The notes below the pieces were generated by a model. The model ran no database searches and was not told the DNA's origin. It was given only the letters and a program-made list of their open reading frames with translations. From the NCBI GenBank assembly GCA_002476495.1, contig DLKL01000016.1:16485-60622 (forward strand): DNA of 44,138 nucleotides, read 5' to 3'. The stretch comes from Lachnospiraceae bacterium UBA7589 (GTDB lineage Bacteria; Bacillota; Clostridia; Lachnospirales; Lachnospiraceae). Both the position numbers and the translations under genes were made by a program. Positions 33,252 to 41,403 of the stretch are shown piece by piece (within the stretch, counting starts at the first letter, position 1; each line of letters begins with the position of its first letter).

Positions 33252-34286
33252 TTAGAAATACATTTTTTGCAGTCTGATTATTTCCTGTTTCATCATGTCA
33301 ACAGTACTATCAGGTGAAATTATCCTGATTCCCGGAATTGCCATGACCCAGCTGAGAAATAACTTGCTTACCGAAACCTTTACCATTGCCTTAAAATGCC
33401 CTGAATCTGTTTTTATTATGGGTACATCCATTCCAAATCTGTCAATAATAATATTAGCAGCTTCATTTTCGCACAGAAGAATTACTGTTTCCGTTTGTCC
33501 GTCAAACATGCCGAAAAGTCTGTTAGTATATTCGGACATGTCTATCCTCGAAAATTCACCTTCTCCAAGTCGCTTCTCGTCTGTGACAGTGACATTAACC
33601 ATCTTATCGGCACGAAAATGCTTAATTTTGTTATCTGTATTATCATATGCAATCATATAGTATTTTTCATCATCCCAGCACAATGCCCATGGACTGGCAC
33701 TGTAGAATCTGCCATCATGCTTAAGCTCCATTTTCTTATCGACATTCCATGAAAAATACTGGAATTTAATCTGTTTTTCGCCGTACAGGGCTTCATGAAC
33801 GGCATCTACACTGTAGTAGATACGTTCATTCATGGTTTTTACCCTTCCGTTTACATTTACCTGTCTGTCAAGCTTTTTAGCCTCATACCTGCTTGTAAAG
33901 CCCTCTATCTTTTTAATCAGCTCATCGGATTTTTTCTTTGTAATAAATCTTGCCGACTGAACAGCATCAACCAAAAGCTTAAGCTCCACAAACTGAAACT
34001 GCCTGCTGACTACCTTGTAATGGAAGCTGCGGTTATACTGGCTTCCAACTATATCAAGCCCATAGCATCTCAGGTTTTCAATATCATCGTACAGGCTCTT
34101 ACGCTCAGCCGTAACATTATATGACTTTAATTTGTCTACAATCTCATTCAGTGTAATATCATGGAATTCATCAGTCTCTTCCAGAAGTATTTTCATGAGA
34201 TACATTATTTTAAGCTTCTGATTACTTCTCGGTCCACGCACAATCTTCTTCTTTTCCGGCAGTTCCGTATTTTTCTGTGACTCCAT
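33252..34286 (-). CDS. WYL-domain transcriptional regulator
   Basis: A 344-residue DNA-binding protein. Residues about 20-95 form a DeoR-like winged helix (KLKIMYLMKILLEETDE...). Residues about 140-230 form the WYL domain, with the characteristic KIKHFRADKM stretch, and a C-terminal extension domain follows. WYL domains bind nucleic acid or nucleotide ligands and control stress and defence genes in many bacteria. The gene heads the set WYL - membrane protein - rhodanese/PP-loop - nuclease. A promoter about 110 bases upstream produces a leader that contains a terminator hairpin, so expression may be attenuated. Confidence 0.9.
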   Translation of the reverse strand: MESQKNTELPEKKKIVRGPRSNQKLKIMYLMKILLEETDEFHDITLNEIVDKLKSYNVTAERKSLYDDIENLRCYGLDIVGSQYNRSFHYKVVSRQFQFVELKLLVDAVQSARFITKKKSDELIKKIEGFTSRYEAKKLDRQVNVNGRVKTMNERIYYSVDAVHEALYGEKQIKFQYFSWNVDKKMELKHDGRFYSASPWALCWDDEKYYMIAYDNTDNKIKHFRADKMVNVTVTDEKRLGEGEFSRIDMSEYTNRLFGMFDGQTETVILLCENEAANIIIDRFGMDVPIIKTDSGHFKAMVKVSVSKLFLSWVMAIPGIRIISPDSTVDMMKQEIIRLQKMYF

Positions 34287-34315
34287 GGCAATCCCCCTTA
34301 CCTTTGTACTTTTTT

Positions 34316-34342
34316 AAAAAAGTGTTCCGGGCAGGAGCCCGG
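34316..34342 (-). terminator. Terminator hairpin in the WYL leader and behind TetR
   Basis: A 6-base GC stem (CCGGGC/GCCCGG) with a 4-base loop is followed, after five bases, by six T residues on the minus strand. The palindrome ACTTTTTTAAAAAAGT (34308-34323) overlaps the T run. The hairpin ends the TetR operon, but it also lies downstream of the WYL promoter and so inside the WYL leader. Confidence 0.7.
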
Positions 34343-34395
34343 CAATAAACATAGCAAAAGGATTTATATTCTTTTCTTTTTATGTCTACACAGAT

Positions 34396-34424
34396 ATTAT
34401 ATATTAAATGCATCTTTAAAACAA
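34396..34424 (-). promoter_or_regulatory. Putative promoter of the WYL operon
   Basis: On the minus strand TTGTTT (34424-34419), a 17-base spacer and TATAAT (34401-34396) are found. Transcription would begin near 34388 and pass through the CCGGGC hairpin before reaching the WYL start. Confidence 0.55.
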
Positions 34425-34502
34425 CAATAACAATACCAGACATATCCCACTAAACCAAAAATACAAATCCTTCTTACGTTGAAAATCTGATTGTGTCACC
34501 CT

Positions 34503-35096
34503 TTACTCTGTCTTTCCGAAAATCTCGTACAAAATTACATCCCTCATACGTTCCATTGTATCCTCATATGAAATTCCATGAAAAATATCTCTTCCCTCCG
34601 CACCAAGCACATATAACTTCACCAGGTTAGCCACCAGAGCAATATTCACATCAGGGCGTACTCCTTCCATCCATTGAAGGAATTTCATTCCTATCTGTGT
34701 TTCACGCATAAGATCAGGCCTTACCTGTTCCGGAATAATCTCTAACAATCGTTTTTCATCCTCCGGGGTAAGGCTTGGAAATACACTGTAATTTTCGTCA
34801 ATCATAAATTTCAGGTATGTCCGCACTTCCGAAGGACCTGCTTTATCCTTTCCGTTAAGAGCCATTTGCATTAACTTGGGAATTATTTTTCTTCTATATT
34901 GTATTACATCATATACATAGGCCTCCTTTGAGGGGAAAAAATTATAAAATGTACTGACACCTATACCGGCAGCCTTTGTAATCCTGGCCACCGACATATG
35001 CGTCATTCCATATTGTTTCAGTAAATCAAATCCTGCTGCCAGCATTTTTTCCTTATATTCTGCTCTCTCTTCCTCCGAAAACACCCGTTTTGCCAT
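34503..35096 (-). CDS. TetR-family regulator, ABC module 1
   Basis: A 197-residue regulator with an N-terminal TetR helix-turn-helix (about 15-62, ITKAAGIGVSTFYNFFPSKEA) and a helical ligand-binding C-terminal half. The recognition helix resembles that of the other TetR in the window (GVSTFYNFF against SIGTFYSYF). It is the last gene of the ATPase-permease-TetR operon, 22 bases after the permease, with a good SD. It is probably a repressor of its own operon and perhaps of module 2; this is inference. Confidence 0.9.
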   Translation of the reverse strand: MAKRVFSEEERAEYKEKMLAAGFDLLKQYGMTHMSVARITKAAGIGVSTFYNFFPSKEAYVYDVIQYRRKIIPKLMQMALNGKDKAGPSEVRTYLKFMIDENYSVFPSLTPEDEKRLLEIIPEQVRPDLMRETQIGMKFLQWMEGVRPDVNIALVANLVKLYVLGAEGRDIFHGISYEDTMERMRDVILYEIFGKTE

Positions 35097-35118
35097 CTAC
35101 AGCCTCCATTAAGTAATT

Positions 35119-37356
35119 TTATTCATTTCTGTTATTTTCCTTTAATGCCTCCACCATGTCAATCCTTGATATTTTCCTTTTCTGAAGAAGCAGTGAAAGC
35201 TCATATGTTACCCATGTAAGTATAAATCCGAAAATCAATGTTTTTAAAGTCAGCACCGGTGTCAGCAACATTCCGTAATCTTCAATTGTGTCTCTGTATC
35301 CCACTTTAACAAACCCATACGCCGCCGGGATTCCTATAATAAATCCTATGAGCAGAAGAATTCCGTTAACATTCAAAATCCTGTCAGATATTTCACTTTT
35401 CGTGAAGCCAAGAACCTTCATAACGGATATATTGCTTTTCATCTCGCCCATAATCATATTAATGATTAAATATAATACAAACACACCCAGCACAATTCCA
35501 ACAATCTCTATCAAAGCTATGACTACCTTCATGGGCTTCATCAAATTATCCATATTGTCTGCTGCAGATGTCATCTTCATCTCACCGTTCACAATGTTCT
35601 CATCAAGATTAAGCCTTACATCACTTATAATGCAATTATATAAATTTTCACTGAGTCCTGCAAGCTCTGCTGCATTACTCCGGGATGTGTACATATAGCA
35701 ATGTGTATTATCTTCAACAACACCACTTATTTCCACCCTGTGTTCACTAAGGTCGGCTATATTGTAAAATGTAAGCTCATCTCCGGTTTTTACTCCATAG
35801 GTATTAGCTGCTGCAGTAGTCAGATAGTATTTGTTAAGATCAATTTTTTTTCCATTCTCCGTCTTATCAGGAAAATATTTTGAATTAGCCTCAATCCCCT
35901 GTACCGAAAGCTGCACAGTACTATTTTCTACTTCGTAATAATTCTGGAATAATGCCTCTCCTTTATCCGGTGTTCCCCGGGACAATGTGTTCAGCCTGTA
36001 TAAATATTCGTACTTTACCGAACTGGTAAGACCATCATTTAACAGATATTTCATACTATCATTTATAATCATACCCGCAATAATGCAAAATGAAGCAACG
36101 GCTACTCCCACAATGGTTACAATACTTCTTCCCGGATGTCCGATAATACTTCTCACCCGCATTTTAGTCCGGGTTTTTATCTGTCTGTTCTTCATAATCC
36201 CAATAGCCTTGCTATCCCTTTGTGTATTTCTTAAGAGTTCAACCGGAGTCTTTCTAAGCAAGCGTGACACCTGTATTGCGATAGCAATACTATACAAAAC
36301 AGCAGGAACGACAAGTGCAATTATAATTGAAGGAGCACTGTATGTCACTGTGTATACAAGTTTTTCAAAATCATACTCTATATAAAAATGACTAAGTGCT
36401 TTAGTAACAGGTACAGAGCCCAATATACCCAGTACACTTCCGATTATTGCCGGAATCAGTCCATATCTGATATAGTGGCCTACAATCTGTTTCTTTGAAA
36501 ATCCCAATGCAAGAAATGTACCAAGAAGGAACTGTTCATTTTTTACATTTCTTCCAAGCACCATAACAATAAGGGTCAAGATTATTATAAACATGGCAGG
36601 TGCAAACATCAAAGCCATATTCCTGACAGCAGCCCCCTCATTTACCGGCATGGAAATTCTTGAATTTGTTGTAGCTGCAAGATAGCTTGCCACCATATAA
36701 TCCTTATTTATCTTTTCCCTGACCTCTTTGGAATTGTCTCTATTGTATTTTATGGAATAGTAACCTGCCTCCTCTTCGGCAATCTCTGCATAATCCTGGT
36801 GATTTACCACCATTACGGCAAATTTTTCATTGTCAATATATCCTGTTAGATTTTTCAGCATATATATATAATCCGCTTTGGTCGCATACGCTGATATAGT
36901 ATACGAAAAGAAATCAGTCAAAATCCGGTCTCCGACCTTTATACCATGTACATCAGCAAAATCCTGGGTTATAAGTGCTTCTCCATTTTGTGGTACACTC
37001 CCATTCCGTATTTGGCACAGGTTAAGTTTTTCCGGCATATCAAATATACGGATAGTGGTTCCCTTAAGGTCGCCATTTTCTATATTTACATCCTTATATC
37101 TGCTATACTCAATAGTCACATCGTAATCCTGCTCAAGTTTAGATATATCATTGTCCGGCAAAGGTTTATATGTAACGAACTGGGCATCCTCTGCCTTATA
37201 TTCCGTAACAAAATCGTCAACTATCCTTGTCAGAGTATTTCCGGTAGATACCGCTGCTACAATAATCATGGAGGTAAGCATTGTAAGAATTATGCTTATT
37301 ATATAAAATGCAAGATTGTTCCTTATGCTGCGTACAGCTCTTTTATTAATTGTCAT
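35119..37356 (-). CDS. FtsX-like ABC transporter permease, module 1
   Basis: A 745-residue permease of the MacB/FtsX type. The first helix spans about 12-36. A large extracellular loop (about 37-250) is followed by three helices, and then by a second FtsX repeat with helices near 415-435 and three more after residue 620. The FtsX domains contain GFSKKQIVGHYIRYG and GFTKSEISDRIL, the coupling segments near the ATPase. The start lies one base after the ATPase stop, so translation is coupled. Such two-gene systems pump peptides, lipids or antibiotics outward, or act by mechanical force on the outer surface. The substrate is unknown. Confidence 0.9.
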   Translation of the reverse strand: MTINKRAVRSIRNNLAFYIISIILTMLTSMIIVAAVSTGNTLTRIVDDFVTEYKAEDAQFVTYKPLPDNDISKLEQDYDVTIEYSRYKDVNIENGDLKGTTIRIFDMPEKLNLCQIRNGSVPQNGEALITQDFADVHGIKVGDRILTDFFSYTISAYATKADYIYMLKNLTGYIDNEKFAVMVVNHQDYAEIAEEEAGYYSIKYNRDNSKEVREKINKDYMVASYLAATTNSRISMPVNEGAAVRNMALMFAPAMFIIILTLIVMVLGRNVKNEQFLLGTFLALGFSKKQIVGHYIRYGLIPAIIGSVLGILGSVPVTKALSHFYIEYDFEKLVYTVTYSAPSIIIALVVPAVLYSIAIAIQVSRLLRKTPVELLRNTQRDSKAIGIMKNRQIKTRTKMRVRSIIGHPGRSIVTIVGVAVASFCIIAGMIINDSMKYLLNDGLTSSVKYEYLYRLNTLSRGTPDKGEALFQNYYEVENSTVQLSVQGIEANSKYFPDKTENGKKIDLNKYYLTTAAANTYGVKTGDELTFYNIADLSEHRVEISGVVEDNTHCYMYTSRSNAAELAGLSENLYNCIISDVRLNLDENIVNGEMKMTSAADNMDNLMKPMKVVIALIEIVGIVLGVFVLYLIINMIMGEMKSNISVMKVLGFTKSEISDRILNVNGILLLIGFIIGIPAAYGFVKVGYRDTIEDYGMLLTPVLTLKTLIFGFILTWVTYELSLLLQKRKISRIDMVEALKENNRNE

Positions 37357-37357
37357 A

Positions 37358-38056
37358 TTACAGCTTCATCTCCTCTGCTTTATTTCTCACGGTATTTTTT
37401 ACATTTGACACTACTTTTCCATCTGTAATTTTTATTACTCTGTCAGCCATGCTTGCAATATCAAGATTATGAGTAATAATAACCACAGTTGTGCCATATG
37501 TATCATTCATTTTTTCCACATATTTCAAAACATCCCTTGATGATTTTGTATCAAGAGCTCCCGTAGGCTCATCACAAAGAAGAATATCCGGTTTTTTCAC
37601 CATGGCTCTTGCAATTGCCACTCTCTGCTGCTGTCCTCCTGACAATTCCTTTGGAAAATGTCCCTTATATTTTTTTAATCCCAGATTATCAATAAGCTCA
37701 TCAATATCAAGCGGCTCCTTTACCAGCTCTGCTGTCATCTCAATATTTTCCCTGAGGGTTAAATCCGGTGTCAGATTATAGGATTGAAAAACAAATCCCA
37801 ATTTTTCCCTCCTGTAAGCTTCCAATTCCTTATCTGACATTTTTTCCAGTTTTTTTCCTTCAACAGTTATGCTCCCTTCTGTTGCCCTGTCAAGTCCCCC
37901 GATTATATTCAGTAACGTACTTTTACCACTTCCACTTGGTCCCAGGATTACAACTATCTCGCCTTTTTCTATACCAAAATCAGCATGATCCAGGGCAAAT
38001 ACAGCAGCTTCACCTTTTCCATATCTTTTTACCAGTTTCTTTCCTTCAATAAGCAT
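37358..38056 (-). CDS. ABC transporter ATP-binding protein, module 1
   Basis: A 232-residue ATPase of the MacB/LolD group. It has Walker A GPSGSGKST, the Q-loop VFQSYNL, signature LSGGQQQR, Walker B LLCDEPTGALD and the switch His in ITHN. DEPTGALD and the short length are typical of ATPases that work with FtsX-type permeases. It starts behind the SD AAGGAGG and is the first gene of module 1. Its promoter carries an operator between the -35 and -10 boxes. Confidence 0.95.
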   Translation of the reverse strand: MLIEGKKLVKRYGKGEAAVFALDHADFGIEKGEIVVILGPSGSGKSTLLNIIGGLDRATEGSITVEGKKLEKMSDKELEAYRREKLGFVFQSYNLTPDLTLRENIEMTAELVKEPLDIDELIDNLGLKKYKGHFPKELSGGQQQRVAIARAMVKKPDILLCDEPTGALDTKSSRDVLKYVEKMNDTYGTTVVIITHNLDIASMADRVIKITDGKVVSNVKNTVRNKAEEMKL

Positions 38057-38071
38057 CCTGCTTCCTCCTTT

Positions 38072-38105
38072 ATATGCGAATGTTTTTAACTTTTTGTTCG
38101 CATAT
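38072..38105 (-). repeat. Inverted repeat in the leader of module 1, next to the SD
   Basis: A 9-base arm ATATGCGAA and its complement TTCGCATAT flank 16 bases. The repeat begins just after the -10 box and ends three bases before the SD. It could be a second operator or an RNA hairpin affecting ribosome access; the sequence alone cannot tell. Confidence 0.5.
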
Positions 38106-38106
38106 T

Positions 38107-38135
38107 ATGTTAGTCTGAACTAACTACAATGTCAA
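38107..38135 (-). promoter_or_regulatory. Promoter of ABC module 1 with operator between -35 and -10
   Basis: On the minus strand TTGACA (38135-38130), a 17-base spacer and TAACAT (38112-38107) are found. The palindrome GTTAGTTCAGACTAAC (38124-38109) fills the spacer. A protein bound there would exclude RNA polymerase. The same element recurs in the module 2 promoter. Confidence 0.8.
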
Positions 38136-38164
38136 GAGTTTTTAATTACATATTAAAAAAATAT

Positions 38165-38222
38165 TAAAAAACCGATGGGAAGATTTGAACCTGCAACGGT
38201 TTTTCATCCTCCCACCGGTTTT
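38165..38222 (-). terminator. tRNA-like terminator behind ABC module 2
   Basis: The minus strand has a stem of at least ten pairs (ACCGGTGGGA/TCCCATCGGT with one G-T pair) followed by six T residues. Inside it, 38171-38219 reads like a shortened tRNA. A 7-base acceptor stem ACCGGTG/CATCGGT encloses a T arm GCAGG-TTCAAAT-CTTCC with four of five pairs and the invariant T-loop bases. The D and anticodon arms are replaced by 18 bases. It lies about 45 bases past the module 2 permease and before the module 1 promoter. Confidence 0.7.
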
Positions 38223-38267
38223 ATAAGCAATATAGATGCCTTATACTCAATTTGCACATTTTATATA

Positions 38268-40508
38268 CTACTCTCTGTTTTTCAGCACCTCAGCAGGTAC
38301 TATTTTATAAATTTTTCCTGATAACACCACGCTAATTATGTAATATATCAGCATTATGCCTGCAAGAATCCCAGGGTAAATATACCATTCAAATTCCAGG
38401 TCCATTCCCATGGCTGTATTGGCAATCATAAACGGATAAAGCTTATCCGCTATAACTTTGGCAATCGGAAGCATAATGATCGATCCTAAAAGCACTACCA
38501 GATAATTTCCATTCTGATACACCCTTCTGATTTCTCTCATTCTGTATCCAAATATTTTAACCAGTGAAATGCTAAATCTTGAACGGTCAATCATAACCCC
38601 GGACATGAGATAAGTAACTGCAATAAATATGATAACCGATACTGTTATAAGTATAATAATTAACGGCATCATCTGATCAACAAATATACCCGCTGCATTT
38701 ATCACTTCACTTCTCTTGGTTACAGATAAAACTCCTTCCTTATCTAAATTAAGCTCCTTGTCCGATAAAAGCATATTGTAATAATCCTCCGGCACATCGA
38801 ACAGCCGGCGCATCTCGTTTATATCCATGTATGCAGTCAATCCGATTGAATATGGAACGATATCCACTACCACAAAGGCATACTTTACACTATTAGCAGT
38901 ATCATCCAGAATCATTGTATCTCCTATTTTCAGATTGTATTTTTCTGCTGTGGAGGATGCTATTACAATATCTTTCTTGTTCTTTTTTGTTTCAAACGGA
39001 TAAAAGCTGCTATTTTCCCCGATTCCAATAATATTCACATCCAATGAATAATCCAGGTAGTTTACCGACAGATTTTTGATAAAAAAGCTTTCCGAGTCCT
39101 CCGGTACTTTTTCCACAGGATACTTCAAAAGATACATATTTTCATAATTAATATCATTTATATTATTCTTTTTCACATTATTGCATAATACAAAGCAATT
39201 TAAGCCAATCATAAAAATCAGAAGAGACAGAAACATTCCTGCTAAAACAGTAATGACACTTCTTTTTTCTCTGCTGAATTGCTTTAATGCAAAGCTTCTT
39301 AAAAAATGTGAATCTTTCTCATTACTTTTTTTACCGGTTCTCCCGATAAGGCTCTCCTGTTCATTTTTTATCAGTGATAAAGCTGTTCCGGACAGTTTTT
39401 TTCTAATGGCCAGAATATTTACAGCAGCAGCTATAAGTGGTGGAACCACAATACAATAAGCTATTATATATGCCGGATATATTTTTTTCATCTGTGGAAT
39501 GCTGTAATACATATAGCTGTCCTGCATCTGGAAATCAACTCCGATTTTACTAAAGCCCAGTACCATTCCGATTATCCCGGCAAAAAAAGTAACCAGCACC
39601 GGCAAAATAATATAATGAGCAATAAGTGTATTTTGTCTGATTCCCATTGCGTATAAGGTCCCGATTACACTGCTTTCTTCATTTATCTGGTGAACTACGA
39701 ACACAGATATAACAAAGGCAAAGAGCATTACCAGAAGTGCGCCTGCCACCATGCTTATATACTTCTTCAATATAACATCACTGGCGGCATCACTGGCAAT
39801 TCGCGGATTGTCAGCATTATCATAGAAGTTTTCTATCTTTGTGAGTTCACTAATTTCTTCCTTCAAATCCTGATGGTCTACACCTTCCCTTAAGGAATAT
39901 GCATAAGTATAAACCATGCCGGATGCCTCATTTATCTTGGCAAGCTCATCAAATGTCACATCCGAAACAAAGGCAACGCCAAACGTCTCGGGATCTGCTG
40001 TCATATCGGTAAAATTTTTAACCGGCAGATTATAATCCGGCACACAGCCGGTTCCCGAAACAATCATATGCCTTCCACCGATAATTATCTCATCACCCAC
40101 CTTTATCCGGTTTCTGTCGGCAAACAAATTCATTATTACAATTTCATTATTCTCCGAGGCCTTATTACCCTCACACAGCTTAAGGGTATTAATCCTGCTT
40201 CTTGATTTGAATATTCTCAGAACCTTATCCTCTGCTTCAATATCAAAATAGAATTCTTCTTCAATATCACCATATCTGTTCTCCAGCTCCTGTATCTGAT
40301 TTTCAGTCATGGGAATAAATGTAGTAAATTGTCCATCCTGAAGATTACATTCATCATTATAAATCCTGCTTCCCTGTATTGTAATCTCAGACATACCCGC
40401 CACACTTACTACAACATATATTCCCAGGATAATCATAATTGCAAGTGCGCAATATCTTCCCAGATTTGCTTTAAAATCCCGTGCCAATCTCTTATTTAAG
40501 CTCTTCAT
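38268..40508 (-). CDS. FtsX-like ABC transporter permease, module 2
   Basis: A 746-residue permease with the same layout as module 1: a first helix at about 18-40, a large extracellular loop, three helices (about 245-375), a second repeat with a helix near 425-445, and three helices after residue 610. Coupling segments include GIRQNTLIAHYI and FGYRMREIRRVY. The nearly equal length and identical gene order mark the two modules as duplicates that have diverged. It starts 15 bases after its ATPase. The extracellular part contains short repeats of the form KVGDEI and KIGDTM, typical of MacB-like periplasmic or extracellular domains. The substrate is unknown. Confidence 0.9.
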   Translation of the reverse strand: MKSLNKRLARDFKANLGRYCALAIMIILGIYVVVSVAGMSEITIQGSRIYNDECNLQDGQFTTFIPMTENQIQELENRYGDIEEEFYFDIEAEDKVLRIFKSRSRINTLKLCEGNKASENNEIVIMNLFADRNRIKVGDEIIIGGRHMIVSGTGCVPDYNLPVKNFTDMTADPETFGVAFVSDVTFDELAKINEASGMVYTYAYSLREGVDHQDLKEEISELTKIENFYDNADNPRIASDAASDVILKKYISMVAGALLVMLFAFVISVFVVHQINEESSVIGTLYAMGIRQNTLIAHYIILPVLVTFFAGIIGMVLGFSKIGVDFQMQDSYMYYSIPQMKKIYPAYIIAYCIVVPPLIAAAVNILAIRKKLSGTALSLIKNEQESLIGRTGKKSNEKDSHFLRSFALKQFSREKRSVITVLAGMFLSLLIFMIGLNCFVLCNNVKKNNINDINYENMYLLKYPVEKVPEDSESFFIKNLSVNYLDYSLDVNIIGIGENSSFYPFETKKNKKDIVIASSTAEKYNLKIGDTMILDDTANSVKYAFVVVDIVPYSIGLTAYMDINEMRRLFDVPEDYYNMLLSDKELNLDKEGVLSVTKRSEVINAAGIFVDQMMPLIIILITVSVIIFIAVTYLMSGVMIDRSRFSISLVKIFGYRMREIRRVYQNGNYLVVLLGSIIMLPIAKVIADKLYPFMIANTAMGMDLEFEWYIYPGILAGIMLIYYIISVVLSGKIYKIVPAEVLKNRE

Positions 40509-40523
40509 TGTTGCCTCCGTTTT

Positions 40524-41225
40524 CTACAAATCTTCTAATTCCATAGCTGAAACCCTGGTTTTGTTAGAATAGTTTTCCTTAATAACTCCATCCTTCATTA
40601 TGATGACATGATGAACCATATTTTTTATAGCATTGTTATGGGTAACAATCAGCATTGTAGTTCCGTATTTTTCATTTATCTTTTCCAGCAATACCAATAT
40701 GTCCTTAGATGTCCTGGAGTCCAATGCTCCTGTAGGTTCATCACAAAGCAGCAGCTTGGGATTCTTTACCAGAGCTCTTGCTATGGCACAGCGTTGCTGC
40801 TGACCTCCTGACAGTTGTGAAGGAAATTTGTTCTGATGTCCGGTCAGTCCCAGAATCTCCAGAAGTTCATCAATATCCATAGGATTATCTGTCAGATATT
40901 CGCAAACCTTTATGTTCTCTCTCACGGTCAGATTAGGTACAAGATTGTAAAACTGAAAAATAAATCCAAGATTTTCTCTTCTGTACTCAGAAAGCTCATG
41001 ATTGTTTTTTCCAACAATCTCCTTTCCATCAATGACTATTGAACCCTGATCCACAGTATCAAGACCTCCGATACAATTAAGCAGGGTTGACTTCCCCGAA
41101 CCGCTGGTTCCCTGAATTACACACATAACACCTTTTTCTACCGACAAATCAATCCCTTTTAATACCTGAACGTAGCTTCCTCCTTCTCCGTAGCTTTTTT
41201 TTAAATTCTTTACTTCTATATACAT
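40524..41225 (-). CDS. ABC transporter ATP-binding protein, module 2
   Basis: A 233-residue ATPase with Walker A GTSGSGKST, Q-loop IFQFYNL, signature LSGGQQQR, Walker B LLCDEPTGALD and switch VTHN. I place the start at the ATG at 41225 (MYIEVKNLKKSYG), six bases from the SD AGGAGG. An upstream extension would be leader sequence. It is a close relative of the module 1 ATPase and is driven by a promoter with the same operator. Confidence 0.95.
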   Translation of the reverse strand: MYIEVKNLKKSYGEGGSYVQVLKGIDLSVEKGVMCVIQGTSGSGKSTLLNCIGGLDTVDQGSIVIDGKEIVGKNNHELSEYRRENLGFIFQFYNLVPNLTVRENIKVCEYLTDNPMDIDELLEILGLTGHQNKFPSQLSGGQQQRCAIARALVKNPKLLLCDEPTGALDSRTSKDILVLLEKINEKYGTTMLIVTHNNAIKNMVHHVIIMKDGVIKENYSNKTRVSAMELEDL

Positions 41226-41242
41226 AATCCGCCTCCTGTAAT

Positions 41243-41258
41243 ATGAGTTACTGCTCAT
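41243..41258 (-). repeat. Inverted repeat in the leader of module 2, near the SD
   Basis: ATGAG and CTCAT flank six bases just upstream of the SD of the module 2 ATPase. It occupies the same relative position as the longer repeat in the leader of module 1. The short arms make chance likely. Confidence 0.35.
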
Positions 41259-41263
41259 GTTCT

Positions 41264-41292
41264 ATAGTAAGTTAAAACTAACTTTTTGTCAA
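41264..41292 (-). promoter_or_regulatory. Promoter of ABC module 2 with operator between -35 and -10
   Basis: On the minus strand TTGACA (41292-41287), a 17-base spacer and TACTAT (41269-41264) are found. The spacer contains GTTAGTTTTAACTTAC (41282-41267). It matches the module 1 element at 12 of 16 positions in the same register and is a near palindrome. Confidence 0.8.
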
Positions 41293-41296
41293 GAAA

Positions 41297-41320
41297 GAAT
41301 ATGAGTAGTTATTCACATTC
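41297..41320. repeat. Inverted repeat between the divergent module 2 and TetR promoters
   Basis: GAATATGA and TCACATTC are complementary at seven of eight positions and flank eight bases. The element overlaps the -35 of the TetR gene and lies next to the -35 of module 2. It could be a second operator that controls the TetR gene. Confidence 0.4.
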
Positions 41321-41340
41321 TTAAAAAATTATGCTATAAT
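41312..41340 (+). promoter_or_regulatory. Promoter of the divergent TetR gene
   Basis: TTCACA (41312-41317), a 17-base spacer ending in TGC and a perfect TATAAT (41335-41340) form an extended -10 promoter. It is divergent from the module 2 promoter, with the two -35 boxes about 20 bases apart. Confidence 0.75.
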
Positions 41341-41403
41341 TCGAATTGCTGCAATATTCATCTAACGTATACATGCTTTTTTGTAGCAGAAAGGAATATA
41401 AGT

